Origin: Pseudomonadota bacterium
GTDB lineage: Bacteria; Myxococcota_A; Polyangia; Polyangiales; Polyangiaceae
NCBI GenBank assembly: GCA_023431345.1
Contig: JAEYWK010000194.1
Coordinates: forward strand, 62,001 to 126,000
Direction of reading: 5' to 3'
DNA length: 64,000 nt
Position 1 is the first letter of the stretch; each line of letters starts with the position of its first letter. This document shows, in pieces, positions 34,449 through 44,711 of the stretch. A program made the position numbers and the translations under genes. Below the pieces are notes generated by a model. The model was not told where the DNA came from and made no database searches. It worked only from the letters and a program-made list of their open reading frames with translations.

Positions 34449-35120
34449 CTAGCCGCAGAGCTTGTGCTCGAGCAGACCGACGAGACGCGCGCGCAGCTCT
34501 TGGGCGCGGAACGGCTTCTGCACGAAGTCGTCCGCGCCGGCGGCGAGCGCAGCGTGGGCGTCGGCGCACGTCGGATCCTGCCCGAGCAGGAGCACGCTCG
34601 GGCGCTCCGTCTCGGTCGAGCGCGACAGCTCGTGGCACAGATCGGTGCACTCCAAGCCGGGCAGCAGCGAGTCGAGGACGATCACGTCCACGTCGCCCGT
34701 GCGCAGGAAGTCGAGCGCGTCTTCCACGCTTCCGACTTGGCTCACGTTCGCGCCCCAGCTCTCGATCAGCGTTCCCACCACGCTCGCTACCTGTGGGCTG
34801 CCGCTGACCACGAGCGCGCTGCTGCCGGGTGGCAGGCTGTGCTCGGGCGGGATCGAGAAGCGCGCCGACGGCCGGCCGTTGCCGTTCGCGAAGTGACGCA
34901 GGCGCAGGCGATCGCGCTCTTCGAAGGTCAGGCGAAGCGCGTCACCGCGATCGACGACGCGGCCTGCGACGGAAGCTGACTCCTGCCCGACCTCGAAGGT
35001 CGCGAGCAACCATTGTCCGTCTTTCACGCTCTGTCCCGACAGCTCCAGATCCGTATCTTCGGCGTCGAGGGCTCGTTCTAGAGCTTCGAAATCATCGAAG
35101 CGATAACTGACCTTGTGCAA
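34449..35120 (-). CDS. PilZ-like domain fused to a degenerate receiver domain
   Basis: 223 residues from a TTG. The first about 90 residues look like the myxobacterial PilZ-type domain (SGQSVKDGQWLLATFEVG), usually tied to cyclic-di-GMP or adaptor roles. The second half is receiver-like with the phospho-acceptor in VIVLDSLLPG (Asp150) and Lys202 in VQKPF. The normal acidic pair is replaced by Ser106-Gly107 (LVVSGSPQ), and the conserved Thr/Ser of the fourth strand is Gly180. It may therefore not be phosphorylated and may act as an adaptor. Confidence 0.8.
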   Translation of the reverse strand: MHKVSYRFDDFEALERALDAEDTDLELSGQSVKDGQWLLATFEVGQESASVAGRVVDRGDALRLTFEERDRLRLRHFANGNGRPSARFSIPPEHSLPPGSSALVVSGSPQVASVVGTLIESWGANVSQVGSVEDALDFLRTGDVDVIVLDSLLPGLECTDLCHELSRSTETERPSVLLLGQDPTCADAHAALAAGADDFVQKPFRAQELRARLVGLLEHKLCG

Positions 35121-35190
35121 GCGGGGCTGAGCCTAGCGTCCGTCTGCGGCGAGCGCCAGTTGTGCGGGGCGCGGGAAAAACCCGAGGGCC

Positions 35191-35874
35191 TCAACGCGAG
35201 GTGCGGACCGCCCCTAGCCAGAGAAAAGCAAAGCTTGTGCCGAGCAGCGAAAGCAGCGCCGCAAGCTGCGACATTTCCAGGACCGGCATGCCACCGAGCA
35301 GGTTGCGCAGGTGTCCTTTGGGCCACGGAAACGCAAGGAAAGAACCTCCCGCGCCCAGCACGAAATCCGCCAGCAGCAGCCAGCTGCGGCCGCGACCCCG
35401 GCGCCCGAACGCCGAGGCTCCCAGGAACGCAAGCGCGTAGGCCGCCCCGGCGAGGAGCCCAATCCACGCGCTGACGAGCGCGTCGCGCACCAGCCATGGG
35501 TCACCGAAACCACGCGCAGTCGCGACTACGAGCAGCGCGCTCAGCGCCGCGAAGACGGAGGCGAGCGCCACGTTCGGCGCCGCGAGCCCCAGCAGCAGAG
35601 CGCGGCGCTCCGCGCCGTGGCGAGACAGCACGTGCAGAGCGGCGTTCGTGCCCTCACCGCCACAGCTACGCGCGACGAGGTAGTAGCAAAACAGGGGCAA
35701 GGCCAGGCCGAACGCGCCGCCCATCAGCGCGCGATCGGCCGCGCCGACGCGGCCATGAGCGCGCTCCAGCAACGCCACACCGACCTCGAACAGGAGGGCC
35801 AAGAGCGCGGCGCTCCACGTGCCGCGACCGCTGAGGCGCGCGCGCGCCAGCTCGATACCGGCTCGCACGGTCAC
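35191..35874 (-). CDS. Hydrophobic membrane protein, second membrane subunit of ABC-like exporter
   Basis: 227 residues with about six helices spread along the whole length and short basic loops, similar in layout to ABC-2 type permeases but without a recognisable family motif. Its ATG overlaps the preceding ABC-like gene by four bases, and the three genes (35191-37540) form one operon. It probably pairs with the other membrane protein (36872-37540) to form a transporter or a membrane-complex core. Function is inferred from context only. Confidence 0.72.
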   Translation of the reverse strand: MTVRAGIELARARLSGRGTWSAALLALLFEVGVALLERAHGRVGAADRALMGGAFGLALPLFCYYLVARSCGGEGTNAALHVLSRHGAERRALLLGLAAPNVALASVFAALSALLVVATARGFGDPWLVRDALVSAWIGLLAGAAYALAFLGASAFGRRGRGRSWLLLADFVLGAGGSFLAFPWPKGHLRNLLGGMPVLEMSQLAALLSLLGTSFAFLWLGAVRTSR

Positions 35875-36872
35875 GTGGACGCTCCGGGGGGCGGCGCATC
35901 TTGCGCCGTTGCCGAGGTAGTCGGCGGAGCGCTCGCGACTTGGGGCGCGGTCGCGCCGAGCGCCGCGACGCGCGCCGCTTCGTAAGCGCCTCGCGCAAAG
36001 CCCGCGCGAGCAGCGAGCAAGACCTCCACTGGCGGCGCGATCGGCTCGATGCGAAAGATCTCGAGCTCGCGCTCACGCGCCAAACGAATGACCTCGCTCA
36101 CCGTCGCGTCGAGGGCGCTGCCCGTCACCCTCAGCGTGCCCGGCTCGACGCCGACCTCGACCGCCAGCCCGAGCGCGCCGTCGTGAAGCGCGCGAGCCAG
36201 CGCGGGCGAGTCGGCGCACGCCACCACGACTTGCTGCCATGGCCCTGCGCCCAGGCGCGGCGGAGCGGAGGCGGCGAGCCTGCCGAGCTCGATGCTCAGC
36301 CACTCGCCGCCGAGCGCCGCGGCGTCGGCGCTGCTCGCCGTCGTCGACACGATCGTCGCTCCGCGCAGCGTGTGCCGTTCGAGGCCCTCGAGCAGCGCCT
36401 GGCGCGAGAGCGAGCTGCTCAGCGGCTCGTGCAGCACGAGCAGCGCTGCCTGGTCGTGCGCGAGGGCGAGCGCAAGCGCGACGGCGCGCAGGTCACGTGC
36501 CGTGAGCGCAGCAGGCGCGAGCGCCGCCAAATGCTCGAGGCCGGCGCTGGCCAAGAGCGCCCGACCGCGCGCGCGATCTTGGCCGCGCAGCGAGAGCGCG
36601 AGCTCGACGCCGGCGAGCACGCTCGAGGCGGGCGGCAAGCCCTCGTCCTCGAAGACCGCCGCGACGCGCCGCCGCAGCGCCGGAGCGCTGGCGGGCGCTA
36701 CGCCGTCGAGCAGCACGCGCCCGCGTCGCGGTGCGGCGCGACCGGCGAGCAGCGCGGTGAGCGCTGGCAGCGTGCCCGGCTCGCTCGACAGCACCACGTA
36801 GCGACCGGGCCCGAGGTCCAGATCCGCGCTGCGCAGGGCACCGAGCCCCGCCGCCTGCAACACGACTCGCAT
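35871..36872 (-). CDS. ABC-ATPase-like protein with lost catalytic motifs
   Basis: 333 residues from ATG 36872, which overlaps the upstream stop (TGATG). The fold of an ABC ATPase is visible in order: a Walker A site that reads SSEPGTLPAL (29-38) with no Lys, a Q-loop that reads VFEDEGLPP (Glu75 instead of Gln), a signature region LTARDLRAVALALALAHDQ in place of LSGGQ, Walker B ALLVLHEP (143-150) with His for Asp but the catalytic Glu149 kept, and an H-loop STTASSADA with Thr in place of His. A C-terminal domain (205-305) matches the tail of ABC-2 ATPases. It should not hydrolyse ATP normally. It may be a structural subunit or bind another partner. Confidence 0.75.
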   Translation of the reverse strand: MRVVLQAAGLGALRSADLDLGPGRYVVLSSEPGTLPALTALLAGRAAPRRGRVLLDGVAPASAPALRRRVAAVFEDEGLPPASSVLAGVELALSLRGQDRARGRALLASAGLEHLAALAPAALTARDLRAVALALALAHDQAALLVLHEPLSSSLSRQALLEGLERHTLRGATIVSTTASSADAAALGGEWLSIELGRLAASAPPRLGAGPWQQVVVACADSPALARALHDGALGLAVEVGVEPGTLRVTGSALDATVSEVIRLARERELEIFRIEPIAPPVEVLLAARAGFARGAYEAARVAALGATAPQVASAPPTTSATAQDAPPPGAST

Positions 36873-37540
36873 CAGCGCACGCTCCCGGCGGCGTGCTGCA
36901 AGAGCCACGCGAACGCGCCCGGCACGCTCGGCAGCGGCAAGCCAGTCCCCTTGGCGAGCAGCCACGGCCCCAGCGTGAGCCCCAAGAACAGCCAGCGGCC
37001 GCGCCCCGGCAGCCAGCCGTTCGAAGCTCGGGCCAAGAGCGACAAGCTCCCACCGAGCAGCGCGGCGTAGGGCAACGTGATGCAGGCCAAGCCAATGGCG
37101 GCACCGGCGCCGGACAGCGTTCGAAAGCGCAGCAGAGCGGCCGCGAGCGTGATCGCCGCCGGGATGGTGACGGCTCCGCTCAGACGCACGGCGCCCGCGA
37201 TGGTGCGCGCTCGCTCCAGCTGCTGACGCCCGTATCCGCGCAGCGCCGCGAGCTGGCTCACGCCTTGTGCGTCGTCACGCCCCGCCAAATCGGTGGCGAG
37301 AGAGAGCGCTCCGACGCCAGCCACCCACGACGCCGTCGTGACACAGCCAACCCACAGCTTGCTGATCGACAGCGCCGTCGGCGCGGACGCAAACGTCAGC
37401 ATCGCGTAGCTCACGCCGATGCCGATGCCGTAGAGCCGCGCCAACTTGAGGCCCCACAGCTCACGCTGCACGCGCGAGCAGACGCGGACGAGCGCGCGCG
37501 GAAAAGGGCTTTCGGGCGAGACGCGGAGCAGACTGGGCAC
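36872..37540 (-). CDS. Membrane protein, first subunit of ABC-like exporter operon
   Basis: 222 residues with about six helices after a basic N-terminal segment (RALVRVCSRVQRELWGLKLARL). No family motif is recognised. It is the first gene of the operon with the degenerate ABC-like protein and a second membrane protein. The pairing of two different six-helix proteins around one ABC-like subunit resembles ABC-2 exporters. Confidence 0.7.
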   Translation of the reverse strand: MPSLLRVSPESPFPRALVRVCSRVQRELWGLKLARLYGIGIGVSYAMLTFASAPTALSISKLWVGCVTTASWVAGVGALSLATDLAGRDDAQGVSQLAALRGYGRQQLERARTIAGAVRLSGAVTIPAAITLAAALLRFRTLSGAGAAIGLACITLPYAALLGGSLSLLARASNGWLPGRGRWLFLGLTLGPWLLAKGTGLPLPSVPGAFAWLLQHAAGSVR

Positions 37541-37627
37541 GCGCGCGGAGCATAGAGCCTTCCGTCAGATTTGTCGCGCCGGCGCCCCCGAGCGGACGCG
37601 CCCCCCCTCGGCGCCGCTGCCGCACCC

Positions 37628-38518
37628 TCAGCGCCGCTCACGGGCGCGGCGAATCCAGGCGACGGCCGCGGGGTCGCCGAGCGCTTGGAGGGCTTGCCCC
37701 ATCACGTACGTCGCCACCGGCGAGCTGGGCTCGAGCTCGAGCGCGCGCTTGGCCGCGCCCACGGCCGCGCGTGGGTCGCCGCGCATCAACTCGGCCGTCG
37801 CCAGCCACGCGAGCGCGCTGGCCGCGACGTCGTCACGGCCGTAGCCGAGCGGCGTCAGCACGTCGAGCGCGCGCGCTATCTCGTTTCGACGTAGCAGGCT
37901 GCGCGCCCACAGCACCGCGAGCTCGGGTGAATCGACGAAGCGCTCACGCGCGCGTCGCGTCACGGCCTCCGCTTCGCTCACACGCCCGAGCTGCAGTAGC
38001 GTTTCGGCCAAACCTCCAGCGGCGTCGGCCGAGTCGGGCTCGAGCTCGGACAAGCGCTTGAACTGAACCAACGCTTCATCGAGCATACCCGCGTCGAACA
38101 AGAGGCGGGCGAGGTTCGCGCGAGCCGGCGTGAACCCAGGGTCGACCGCGAGCGCTTCGTAGTAGTGCTGCGACGCGGAGTCGGGCCGGGCTTGCCGCTC
38201 CGCCAAGATGCCGAGCGCGTGGTGCGGTTGAGCGACATCGGGGTTGAGCCGCCGCGCGCGCTCGATGAGCTCGCGGGCGCGCTCGAAGTTCCCGCGCTGC
38301 AGCTCGACCAGCCCCTGGTTGACGAGGGCCTCCACGAAGCGGGGGCTGTACTCCAGAGCGAGGCTGAGGCGAGCGTCAGCGGTCTCCAGGTCACCCCGGG
38401 CCAGGGCCTCGGCGCCGGCCTGATTGAGCTCGAGCGCCTTCGGAGGCAGGGGCGCGACGCCGCTGCATCCGGCCACACAAACCGCGACTTTCAAGAGGGA
38501 GACGGCGCTCCGGTACAT
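37628..38518 (-). CDS. TPR-repeat lipoprotein
   Basis: 296 residues. The signal ends in VAGC (lipobox). At least seven TPR-like helical pairs follow, for example EALVNQGLVELQRGNFERAR, AQPHHALGILAERQ and DEALVQFKRLSELEPDSADA. TPR lipoproteins act as scaffolds in outer-membrane assembly, pilus or motility complexes. No partner gene is visible; its neighbours are the ABC-like operon (same strand) and a divergent membrane protein gene (67 bases). Confidence 0.88.
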   Translation of the reverse strand: MYRSAVSLLKVAVCVAGCSGVAPLPPKALELNQAGAEALARGDLETADARLSLALEYSPRFVEALVNQGLVELQRGNFERARELIERARRLNPDVAQPHHALGILAERQARPDSASQHYYEALAVDPGFTPARANLARLLFDAGMLDEALVQFKRLSELEPDSADAAGGLAETLLQLGRVSEAEAVTRRARERFVDSPELAVLWARSLLRRNEIARALDVLTPLGYGRDDVAASALAWLATAELMRGDPRAAVGAAKRALELEPSSPVATYVMGQALQALGDPAAVAWIRRARERR

Positions 38519-38585
38519 GCCAAAGGTTCGGTCGGCGCCGGGGCCGGTTGCGAAAATCCTGAGGGCTTGCTACCCGAAGGCCCGC

Positions 38586-39338
38586 ATGTCGAGCGCCGAA
38601 GGGCAAAACGAAGCCACGGAAGCCGCCGAGCCAGCTCGGGAGGCCGCGCCTTCGGAGCCGCCGAAGAAGAAAAAGAAGAAGGCCAAGCCTGCGCCTCCTC
38701 CGCCCATGACGGAAGAGGAGATCAACTCGCCGACGAAGCAGACGCTCGGCATGCTGGGCGTGATCGGCATCATGACGCTGTGCATGTGGATCTTCGCGCG
38801 CGGCGGCTGCAACTACCACCCCCCGAAAGAGACGCGTAACCCGCGCAAGGTGGAGCTGGTGGACTTGGCGCGCGATCCGAAGGACGCCGCCCTCGAGTTC
38901 GAGCTGCGCTTCGCGACCAAGAGCTTCGGCGGCGCGCTCGAGCTCGCCAAGGGCCCGATGGTCGAGCTCGTGAAGGCTCAGCAGGCGGCCTGCGACGCCG
39001 ACGCCAGCTGCGCGCAGAAGGCGTCGGACCTGCGCGGCACCGTGCAGGTCGTGGGCGCGCTCCTCGAGCGCGACGCCTTCCGTGCCGTCACGCGCGTCAC
39101 CACCTCCGGCCTCGCCAGCGAGAACGAGAAGCACATCGTGCGCCTCGAGCGTGACCAGCAGATCTGGAAGGTCGTCGGTCGTGAAAACGACGACGGCTCC
39201 TTCAAGCCCCGCGCCCAGCCGGCGCACCAAGGCCCGAGCGGGCACCTCTTGATGCGCCAACCCGGCATGCCCGGCACCGAAGCGCCTCCCGCTGCGAGCG
39301 GCGCCGCGCCGGGCAACGCCGCGGCTCCCAAGAAGTAA
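38586..39338 (+). CDS. Membrane-anchored protein with Lys-rich cytoplasmic segment, unknown function
   Basis: 250 residues from ATG 38586; upstream in-frame starts overlap the divergent TPR gene. The order is an acidic/Ala segment, a Lys-rich PPKKKKKKAKPAPPPP, one helix (about 55-72: LGMLGVIGIMTLCMWIFARG), and a periplasmic domain with Cys and charged residues. A Pro/Ala-rich tail ends it. It resembles small bitopic proteins but no domain is recognised. Confidence 0.78.
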   Translation: MSSAEGQNEATEAAEPAREAAPSEPPKKKKKKAKPAPPPPMTEEEINSPTKQTLGMLGVIGIMTLCMWIFARGGCNYHPPKETRNPRKVELVDLARDPKDAALEFELRFATKSFGGALELAKGPMVELVKAQQAACDADASCAQKASDLRGTVQVVGALLERDAFRAVTRVTTSGLASENEKHIVRLERDQQIWKVVGRENDDGSFKPRAQPAHQGPSGHLLMRQPGMPGTEAPPAASGAAPGNAAAPKK

Positions 39339-39402
39339 CGGTTGAGGCTTCGAAATGGCGCCCAGCGGCGCCCGCGACGAGGGGTCTGCGCGCGGGGCGC
39401 TG

Positions 39403-41079
39403 TCAGGCTTGGTCTCGGAATGCGTCCGCGGGGCGGAGCCTCGAGGCGTGCAGCGCCGGCCACACGGTGGCTAGCAAGCACACCAAGATCGCGAAAACGC
39501 CCACCAGCACGAACTCGACCGGGCGCACCTGCACGGGCAAGCGCGAGATGAAATACACCTTCGGGTCGAGCGGCAGCGCGTAGACCAACAGCAGCTTGCA
39601 AACCACGACCCCGAGGCCGAGGCCGAAGGCGGTGCCGAAGACGCCGATGATACCTCCCTGGTAGAGGAAGGCGCGCAAGACGGCGCTGTCGGACGCGCCC
39701 ATCGCTTTGAGCACGGCGATCTCGCGCTTCTTGTCGAGCACCACCATGATCAGGGTCGCGATCACCGTAAAGGCTGCGACCACGATGATCAGCGCGAGCA
39801 CCAAGCTCATCAGCAGCTGCTGGATACGCAGCGCGGTAAAGAGGCCATGGTTGAGCTCTTCCCAGTCGAGCGTGTGGTAGACGCCGTTGGCGAGGCGCTT
39901 GTCGATGTCGCGGGCTACCGCGCGCGCGCCCTCGATGTCCGACACCTTCATCTCGACGCCCGTGACGCTGTCGCCGGTGTCGTAAAACGCCTGCGCCTCG
40001 TAGAGATCGGTGTAGACGAGCTTCGAGTCGTATTGATCGAACCCCGCGTCGAACACGGCGGTCACGCGGAACTGCTTGGCTACCGGCGCCCGCATGCTGC
40101 CTTGCGAGTAAGAGAAGCCGATGGTCGGGCTGGTGACGCGCAGGCAGTCGCCGATCTTCACCTCCAAGTTCCGCTTGAGCGTGATGCCGACCACGATGCC
40201 GGGCAGCTTCTTGACCGCGGCCGGGTCGCTGCACGGGTCGGGGTCGAAGCCCTCGGGCAGCACGTCCTCATCTGGCAAATCGCCGGCGTAGCCGCCCTCG
40301 GGAACGATGTCGCCGACCGGCGCGCCTTCCGGCAGCGACAGCTCGGCCGAGCCGGCGTCGCTCGGACCGCTCGCGCCCTCGCCAGCGCCGGATTTGCCGT
40401 CGCCGTAGCCGGTCGCTTTGCTGCCGATGTCCGGCTCCGCGAGCGCCTCCGCGCGCACGATCTCCTCGATTTGCTTCAGCGCCGACACGGGGCGAGCGCT
40501 GGGCGCGGGTCCTGCCGAGGAAGCAGGCGTCGCCGATGACGCGGGCAGCGGCGCGAGCGGATCGCCATCGGCGCGCGGCTTGGCCGAGAGCTGCTTCGCG
40601 TCCAGCGCCTCGTCGAGCAGGCCTTTGCGACGCCGCTCGGGCGGCTTGGAGTCGGTGAGCCGCAACCCATCGAGTGAGCCCTCGACGATGTGACGAGGCA
40701 GGTCCAGCACCTGGCTCACCTTTGCCGGGTCGACGCCCTTGAGCAGCACACCGGTCGCAGTGCGATCCTTGTGCGTGATCATCATGGGATTGATGACGAA
40801 CGGCGCCACGCCGGTGACGCCGGGCACCGCCTTCATCTTCTCCATCACCTGGCGGTACTCGCGAAAGTCGGTCGCGTACTTGAGCACCAGCACGTGCGCG
40901 TTGACGCCCAGCACCTTCTCGCGGAACTGCGCGCGGAACCCGCCCGTCACGCTCATCACCGTGGCGAGCGCGCCGACACCGAGCGCCACGCCCAGCGTCG
41001 CGAACATCGTCCCCACGGAGATGAACGCGCGCTTCTTCGAACCCATGTAGCGCACGGCGAGGTCGAGCGGAAAACCCAT
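39403..41079 (-). CDS. LolC/FtsX-family lipoprotein-releasing permease with insert
   Basis: 558 residues from ATG 41079. N-terminal helix (AFISVGTMFATLGVALGVGALATV), a periplasmic domain, and three C-terminal helices with MVVLDKKREIAVLKAMGAS, the hallmark of LolC/LolE. The usual length is about 400-420; here about 150 extra residues (roughly 140-290), rich in Ala/Gly/Pro/Ser/Asp, lie inside the periplasmic domain and look disordered. The C-terminal FtsX domain is intact. No LolD ATPase gene is adjacent, so it probably uses one encoded elsewhere. Confidence 0.9.
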   Translation of the reverse strand: MGFPLDLAVRYMGSKKRAFISVGTMFATLGVALGVGALATVMSVTGGFRAQFREKVLGVNAHVLVLKYATDFREYRQVMEKMKAVPGVTGVAPFVINPMMITHKDRTATGVLLKGVDPAKVSQVLDLPRHIVEGSLDGLRLTDSKPPERRRKGLLDEALDAKQLSAKPRADGDPLAPLPASSATPASSAGPAPSARPVSALKQIEEIVRAEALAEPDIGSKATGYGDGKSGAGEGASGPSDAGSAELSLPEGAPVGDIVPEGGYAGDLPDEDVLPEGFDPDPCSDPAAVKKLPGIVVGITLKRNLEVKIGDCLRVTSPTIGFSYSQGSMRAPVAKQFRVTAVFDAGFDQYDSKLVYTDLYEAQAFYDTGDSVTGVEMKVSDIEGARAVARDIDKRLANGVYHTLDWEELNHGLFTALRIQQLLMSLVLALIIVVAAFTVIATLIMVVLDKKREIAVLKAMGASDSAVLRAFLYQGGIIGVFGTAFGLGLGVVVCKLLLVYALPLDPKVYFISRLPVQVRPVEFVLVGVFAILVCLLATVWPALHASRLRPADAFRDQA

Positions 41080-41438
41080 CGGCGCCCGCTGTAGCAGCTT
41101 TTGCCCAGCGCGCGGACCCCCCGACCTTTCGCCCGTTGCACCCACATCCAGCCGCGTTTGCGCTGGCTCGTGCCGCGCGCCACCTGTCACTCCCCCGCAA
41201 CGGTTGCGCACCGTCAGCCGCGAATCCCCGAAGCGCGCCTCACGTCAGAGCCATTTCTTGTGCTTCCTCACGGGCCCACCCCTTGCAAGATTGTCCCGGC
41301 GTCCGGAGGGCTCCCCGGACTGATTCTAGCCTTGGTGGAATCCCCACACAGGCGAAAGTATGCGGTAGAACGGCTGGCCCGGCCGCGCGTAGGGAGCACT
41401 GAGCGGAGAGCACTGAGCGGAGAGCACTGAGCGAGTCG
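41080..41438. other. Divergent intergenic region before the Ser/Thr kinase gene
   Basis: 359 bases without a convincing gene. The right end carries three tandem 14-base repeats immediately before the kinase start. No convincing dyad or terminator is seen in the rest. Confidence 0.45.
41394..41435. repeat. Three 14-base tandem repeats in the kinase leader
   Basis: GAGCACTGAGCGGA occurs at 41394-41407 and 41408-41421, and with its last two bases changed at 41422-41435, ending 3 bases before the ATG. Each of the first two junctions contains GGAGAG, so the array may affect ribosome access. Confidence 0.85.
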
Positions 41439-43286
<1,848 letters not shown>

Positions 43287-43337
43287 TCTCGCGAGCCGGT
43301 GCTATAGCGCAGAGCGGTTCCAACCGATCGGCGTCGT

Positions 43338-44711
43338 ATGTCGACTGAGCAGCTACAACACAGCGTACCGAGTGACGTTCGCGAGCTCTGCGCGCGTCTG
43401 AAGGAAGGCGGACACCGCTCGTGGATCGTCGGCGGCTGCGTGCGCGATGAGCTGATGCGCGCCGGAGACGCGGGCCCTGCCGCGCGCGGAGACTGGGACA
43501 TCGCCACCTCCGCGCGCCCGGAGCAGGTGCAGAAGCTGTTTCGTCGCGTGATCCCGACCGGCATCCAGCACGGCACCGTGACGGTGATGGTGGGCAAGAC
43601 GGGCTACGAAGTCACCACGCTGCGCGGAGAGACGACCTACACCGACGGACGGCGCCCCGACGCAGTCTACTTCGTCGACGACATCAAGGACGACCTGGCC
43701 AGGCGCGACTTCACCATCAACGCCATCGCCTACGACGTGCTGGAAGATCGCCTGATCGATCCGTTCGACGGCGGCGGCGATCTCGCCCGCCGCACGCTGC
43801 GCGCGGTAGGCAACCCGAGCGAGCGCTTCGCGGAGGACGGCCTGCGAGTGCTGCGGGCGGCCCGCTTCGTAGCCACGCTCGAGGTCGACTTGGAGCCGGA
43901 AACCGCGCGCGCCATCGAGCCATCGCTGGCCAGCTACCGCAAAGTGAGCGCCGAGCGCGTCCGCGACGAGTGGCTGAAGACCATGAAGGCGAAGCGGCCG
44001 AGCCGCGCCTTCGAGGTCATGAAAGATCACGGCCTGCTCGCGATCACGGCGCCGGAGATGCTCGAGTCCGTCGGCTGCGAGCAGAACAAGTACCACGCCT
44101 ACGACGTCTGGGGCCACGCCATGAGCTGCCTCGACTCCGCGCCGGCAGCGCCAGTGCTGCGCGTCGCGGCCCTCTTGCACGACGTGGGCAAGCCGCGCTC
44201 GCGCGCGTTCAGCGACAAGACCAACGACTACACGTTCTACGAGCACGAGCGCATCGGCGCCGAGATGGTCCAGCCGCTGTTGTCGCGACTGCGCTTTTCG
44301 AACGACGAGCGCGAGCGCATCGTCGCGCTCGTGCGCCACCACCTGATTTGCTACGACGCCTCCTGGTCGGACGCGGCCGTGCGACGCTGGCTCCGGCGCG
44401 TGGGGCCCGAGCTGCTCCCCGAGCTCTACCTCTTGAACGAAGCCGACGTGCGCGGCAAGGGGCGCGACTGCAGCCTCGATCTGGCGACGCTCGCGCGCTT
44501 GAAGGAGCACGTCGAGCGCGTGCTGGGGGCTGGCGCGGCGCTGAGCGTGCGCGACCTGGCCATCGACGGGCGCGTGTTGATGCAAGAGCTCAGCCTCAAG
44601 CCAGGCCCAGATTTGGGGCGAATTCTCAAGATCTTGCTCGATGAGGTCGTGGAAGATCCGGCCCGCAACCAGCGTGACGCGCTGCTCGCACGGGCCCGCG
44701 AGCTCCTGTAG
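43338..44711 (+). CDS. cca: CCA tRNA nucleotidyltransferase with HD domain
   Basis: 457 residues. The nucleotidyltransferase core has WIVGGCVRDELM and GDWDIATSA with the metal-binding DxD. It also has RRDFTINAIAYD and the RNA-binding segment DGLRVLRAARFVATLEVDLE. An HD domain follows (VAALLHDVGKPRSR). The protein adds CCA to tRNA 3' ends; the HD part gives phosphatase or phosphodiesterase activity in some members. It abuts the convergent gene at 44712 with no base between the stop codons. A GTT/AAC-type short dyad lies just before the ATG. Confidence 0.95.
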   Translation: MSTEQLQHSVPSDVRELCARLKEGGHRSWIVGGCVRDELMRAGDAGPAARGDWDIATSARPEQVQKLFRRVIPTGIQHGTVTVMVGKTGYEVTTLRGETTYTDGRRPDAVYFVDDIKDDLARRDFTINAIAYDVLEDRLIDPFDGGGDLARRTLRAVGNPSERFAEDGLRVLRAARFVATLEVDLEPETARAIEPSLASYRKVSAERVRDEWLKTMKAKRPSRAFEVMKDHGLLAITAPEMLESVGCEQNKYHAYDVWGHAMSCLDSAPAAPVLRVAALLHDVGKPRSRAFSDKTNDYTFYEHERIGAEMVQPLLSRLRFSNDERERIVALVRHHLICYDASWSDAAVRRWLRRVGPELLPELYLLNEADVRGKGRDCSLDLATLARLKEHVERVLGAGAALSVRDLAIDGRVLMQELSLKPGPDLGRILKILLDEVVEDPARNQRDALLARARELL

